Below are positions 63,290 to 64,000 of a DNA stretch of 64,000 nt, piece by piece. Both the position numbers and the translations under genes were made by a program. The stretch is taken from positions 17,298,001-17,362,000 of the forward strand of contig NC_135123.1 in NCBI RefSeq assembly GCF_050908995.1, read 5' to 3'. The stretch comes from Andrena cerasifolii (taxonomy: Eukaryota > Arthropoda > Insecta > Hymenoptera > Andrenidae). The notes under the pieces were generated by a model. That model searched no databases. It was not told where the DNA came from and worked only from the letters and a program-made list of their open reading frames with translations. The number at the start of each line of letters is the position of its first letter. Position 1 is the first letter of the stretch.

Positions 63290-63823
63290 ATGATGTTCGT
63301 AACAACATTAAAATTCTTGTCGAACAGAAAATATTTCCTACGGCCCTCCACTGCGTACCTTTTACAGTCGCCTAATGATGTAATTAATGGGTTGTCGCAT
63401 AGTAACTATAATAATGCAGTCAATGTATCAAAGAGCGATGATCAGATTCGATACAAGTCGTACAATCACTTCCTAGATTACTCGAAAGTGCCCAAACTTG
63501 ACGAGAATGATCTGGAAGAACAATACGTCAGAGGATCTGGTCCTGGTGGTCAAGCAACTAACAAGACAGCTAATGCAGTAGTTTTAAAACATAAACCTAC
63601 CGGGCTGGTTGTAAAATCCCATGAAACCAGAAGTTTGTTACAAAACAGAAAGATCGCTAGGGAGATCATGTTAAGAAAATTGGATAATATGATGAACGTC
63701 GAAGACTCTCTTCAAAACCAAGAGGAGCGACTTAGAAAAAGAGATTTCATAAAGAAGAAACAAAAGCAAAAGAAGCTGACAGATTTAAAAGTATCATTTG
63801 AGAGACGCGAGAACCTTGAATAA
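63290..63823 (+). CDS. MTRFR: Mitochondrial translation release factor in rescue (MTRFR/C12orf65)
   Basis: Member of the class I release-factor family without codon-recognition domains. It releases peptides from stalled large mitoribosomal subunits. The protein has 177 residues. The N-terminus (MMFVTTLKFLSNRKYFLR) is basic and hydrophobic, as a mitochondrial presequence. The catalytic loop GSGPGGQATNKTAN, with the GGQ, lies at about 83-96, followed by VVLKHKPTGLVV and HETRSLLQNRKIAR, which match MTRFR. The C-terminus is the Lys/Arg-rich tail of the family. I chose ATG 63290 (a second ATG is at 63293) because the in-frame opening back to 63194 lies in the intron of the first cistron. It has no promoter of its own that I can see: the coding sequence begins 23 nt after the LYR microprotein stop, in the same exon. 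Confidence 0.93.
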   Translation: MMFVTTLKFLSNRKYFLRPSTAYLLQSPNDVINGLSHSNYNNAVNVSKSDDQIRYKSYNHFLDYSKVPKLDENDLEEQYVRGSGPGGQATNKTANAVVLKHKPTGLVVKSHETRSLLQNRKIAREIMLRKLDNMMNVEDSLQNQEERLRKRDFIKKKQKQKKLTDLKVSFERRENLE

Positions 63824-64000
63824 TTATACATTCTAATAATATTAACGATTTCTGAGAGCCATCGTTCAATAATGAAATAATAACGAAATGAAAACCAGGT
63901 GGAGTATGATTTTTTTTCCCTCCGATAAACCTCAACACCACCTTTGCGTTGGCGTTGGCGTATCACGCAGTCACGTGTTGTGGGAAGGGACAGACGCGAA

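Noticed and set aside
1..64000. tRNA genes, rRNA genes and CRISPR arrays
   Set aside because: No T-loop GGTTCRANNCC with a matching acceptor stem was noticed, no rRNA-like stretch, and the only regular direct-repeat arrays are minisatellites without unique spacers.

Overview
The window looks like nuclear DNA of an insect, most likely a hymenopteran (bee, wasp or ant). All genes are split by GT-AG introns. Small introns contrast with one very large one, introns are rich in (GA)n, (CAGG)n and (GTAG)n microsatellites, and the proteins carry insect-style Gln/His tracts. The order is an inference from overall character; no species call is possible.

Layout. At 1-12.9 kb (+) lies a class IIa histone deacetylase gene, HDAC4, with 15 recognisable coding exons and several MEF2-type sites around its 5' end. 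At 17.1-37.4 kb (-), convergent with it, lies a TOX-family HMG-box gene with ten coding exons. A 12.9-kb intron separates its short first coding exon from the rest. From 37.4 to about 45.9 kb I recognise no gene, only repeats and one foldback element. The right third is gene-dense: FAD synthase (-, 46.2-47.9 kb), divergent from LYRM9 (+, 48.7-50.3 kb), then TRMT44 (+, 50.4-52.4 kb) only 97 bp further on. Convergent with TRMT44 is a 26-finger C2H2 gene resembling ZNF236 (-, 52.6-60.7 kb). Last comes a compact two-cistron unit (+, 63.0-63.8 kb) encoding a 64-aa LYR microprotein of the MIEF1-MP type, followed in the same terminal exon by the mitochondrial rescue factor MTRFR.

How they work together. 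HDAC4 and TOX are chromatin/transcription regulators. HDAC4 keeps its MEF2-binding segment and three 14-3-3 sites, and its 5' region carries MEF2 consensus sequences, which suggests feedback. Three of the right-hand genes (LYRM9, the LYR microprotein, MTRFR) are mitochondrial. The last two are both factors of the mitochondrial large ribosomal subunit, so their shared transcript would be functionally coherent. FAD synthase and TRMT44 are metabolic and tRNA-modification enzymes.

Six non-autonomous DNA elements with inverted repeats were found. One is a hAT-type MITE with a perfect 8-bp target duplication inside the zinc-finger gene; another is a TTAA-flanked foldback element inside HDAC4. A 39-bp-period array of dyad repeats fills part of the LYRM9 intron. 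Exon borders were set by hand from reading-frame continuity, GT/AG sites and family similarity. Uncertain ends are the HDAC4 5' exons, the 5' ends of TOX and of the zinc-finger gene, and the 3' end of FAD synthase.
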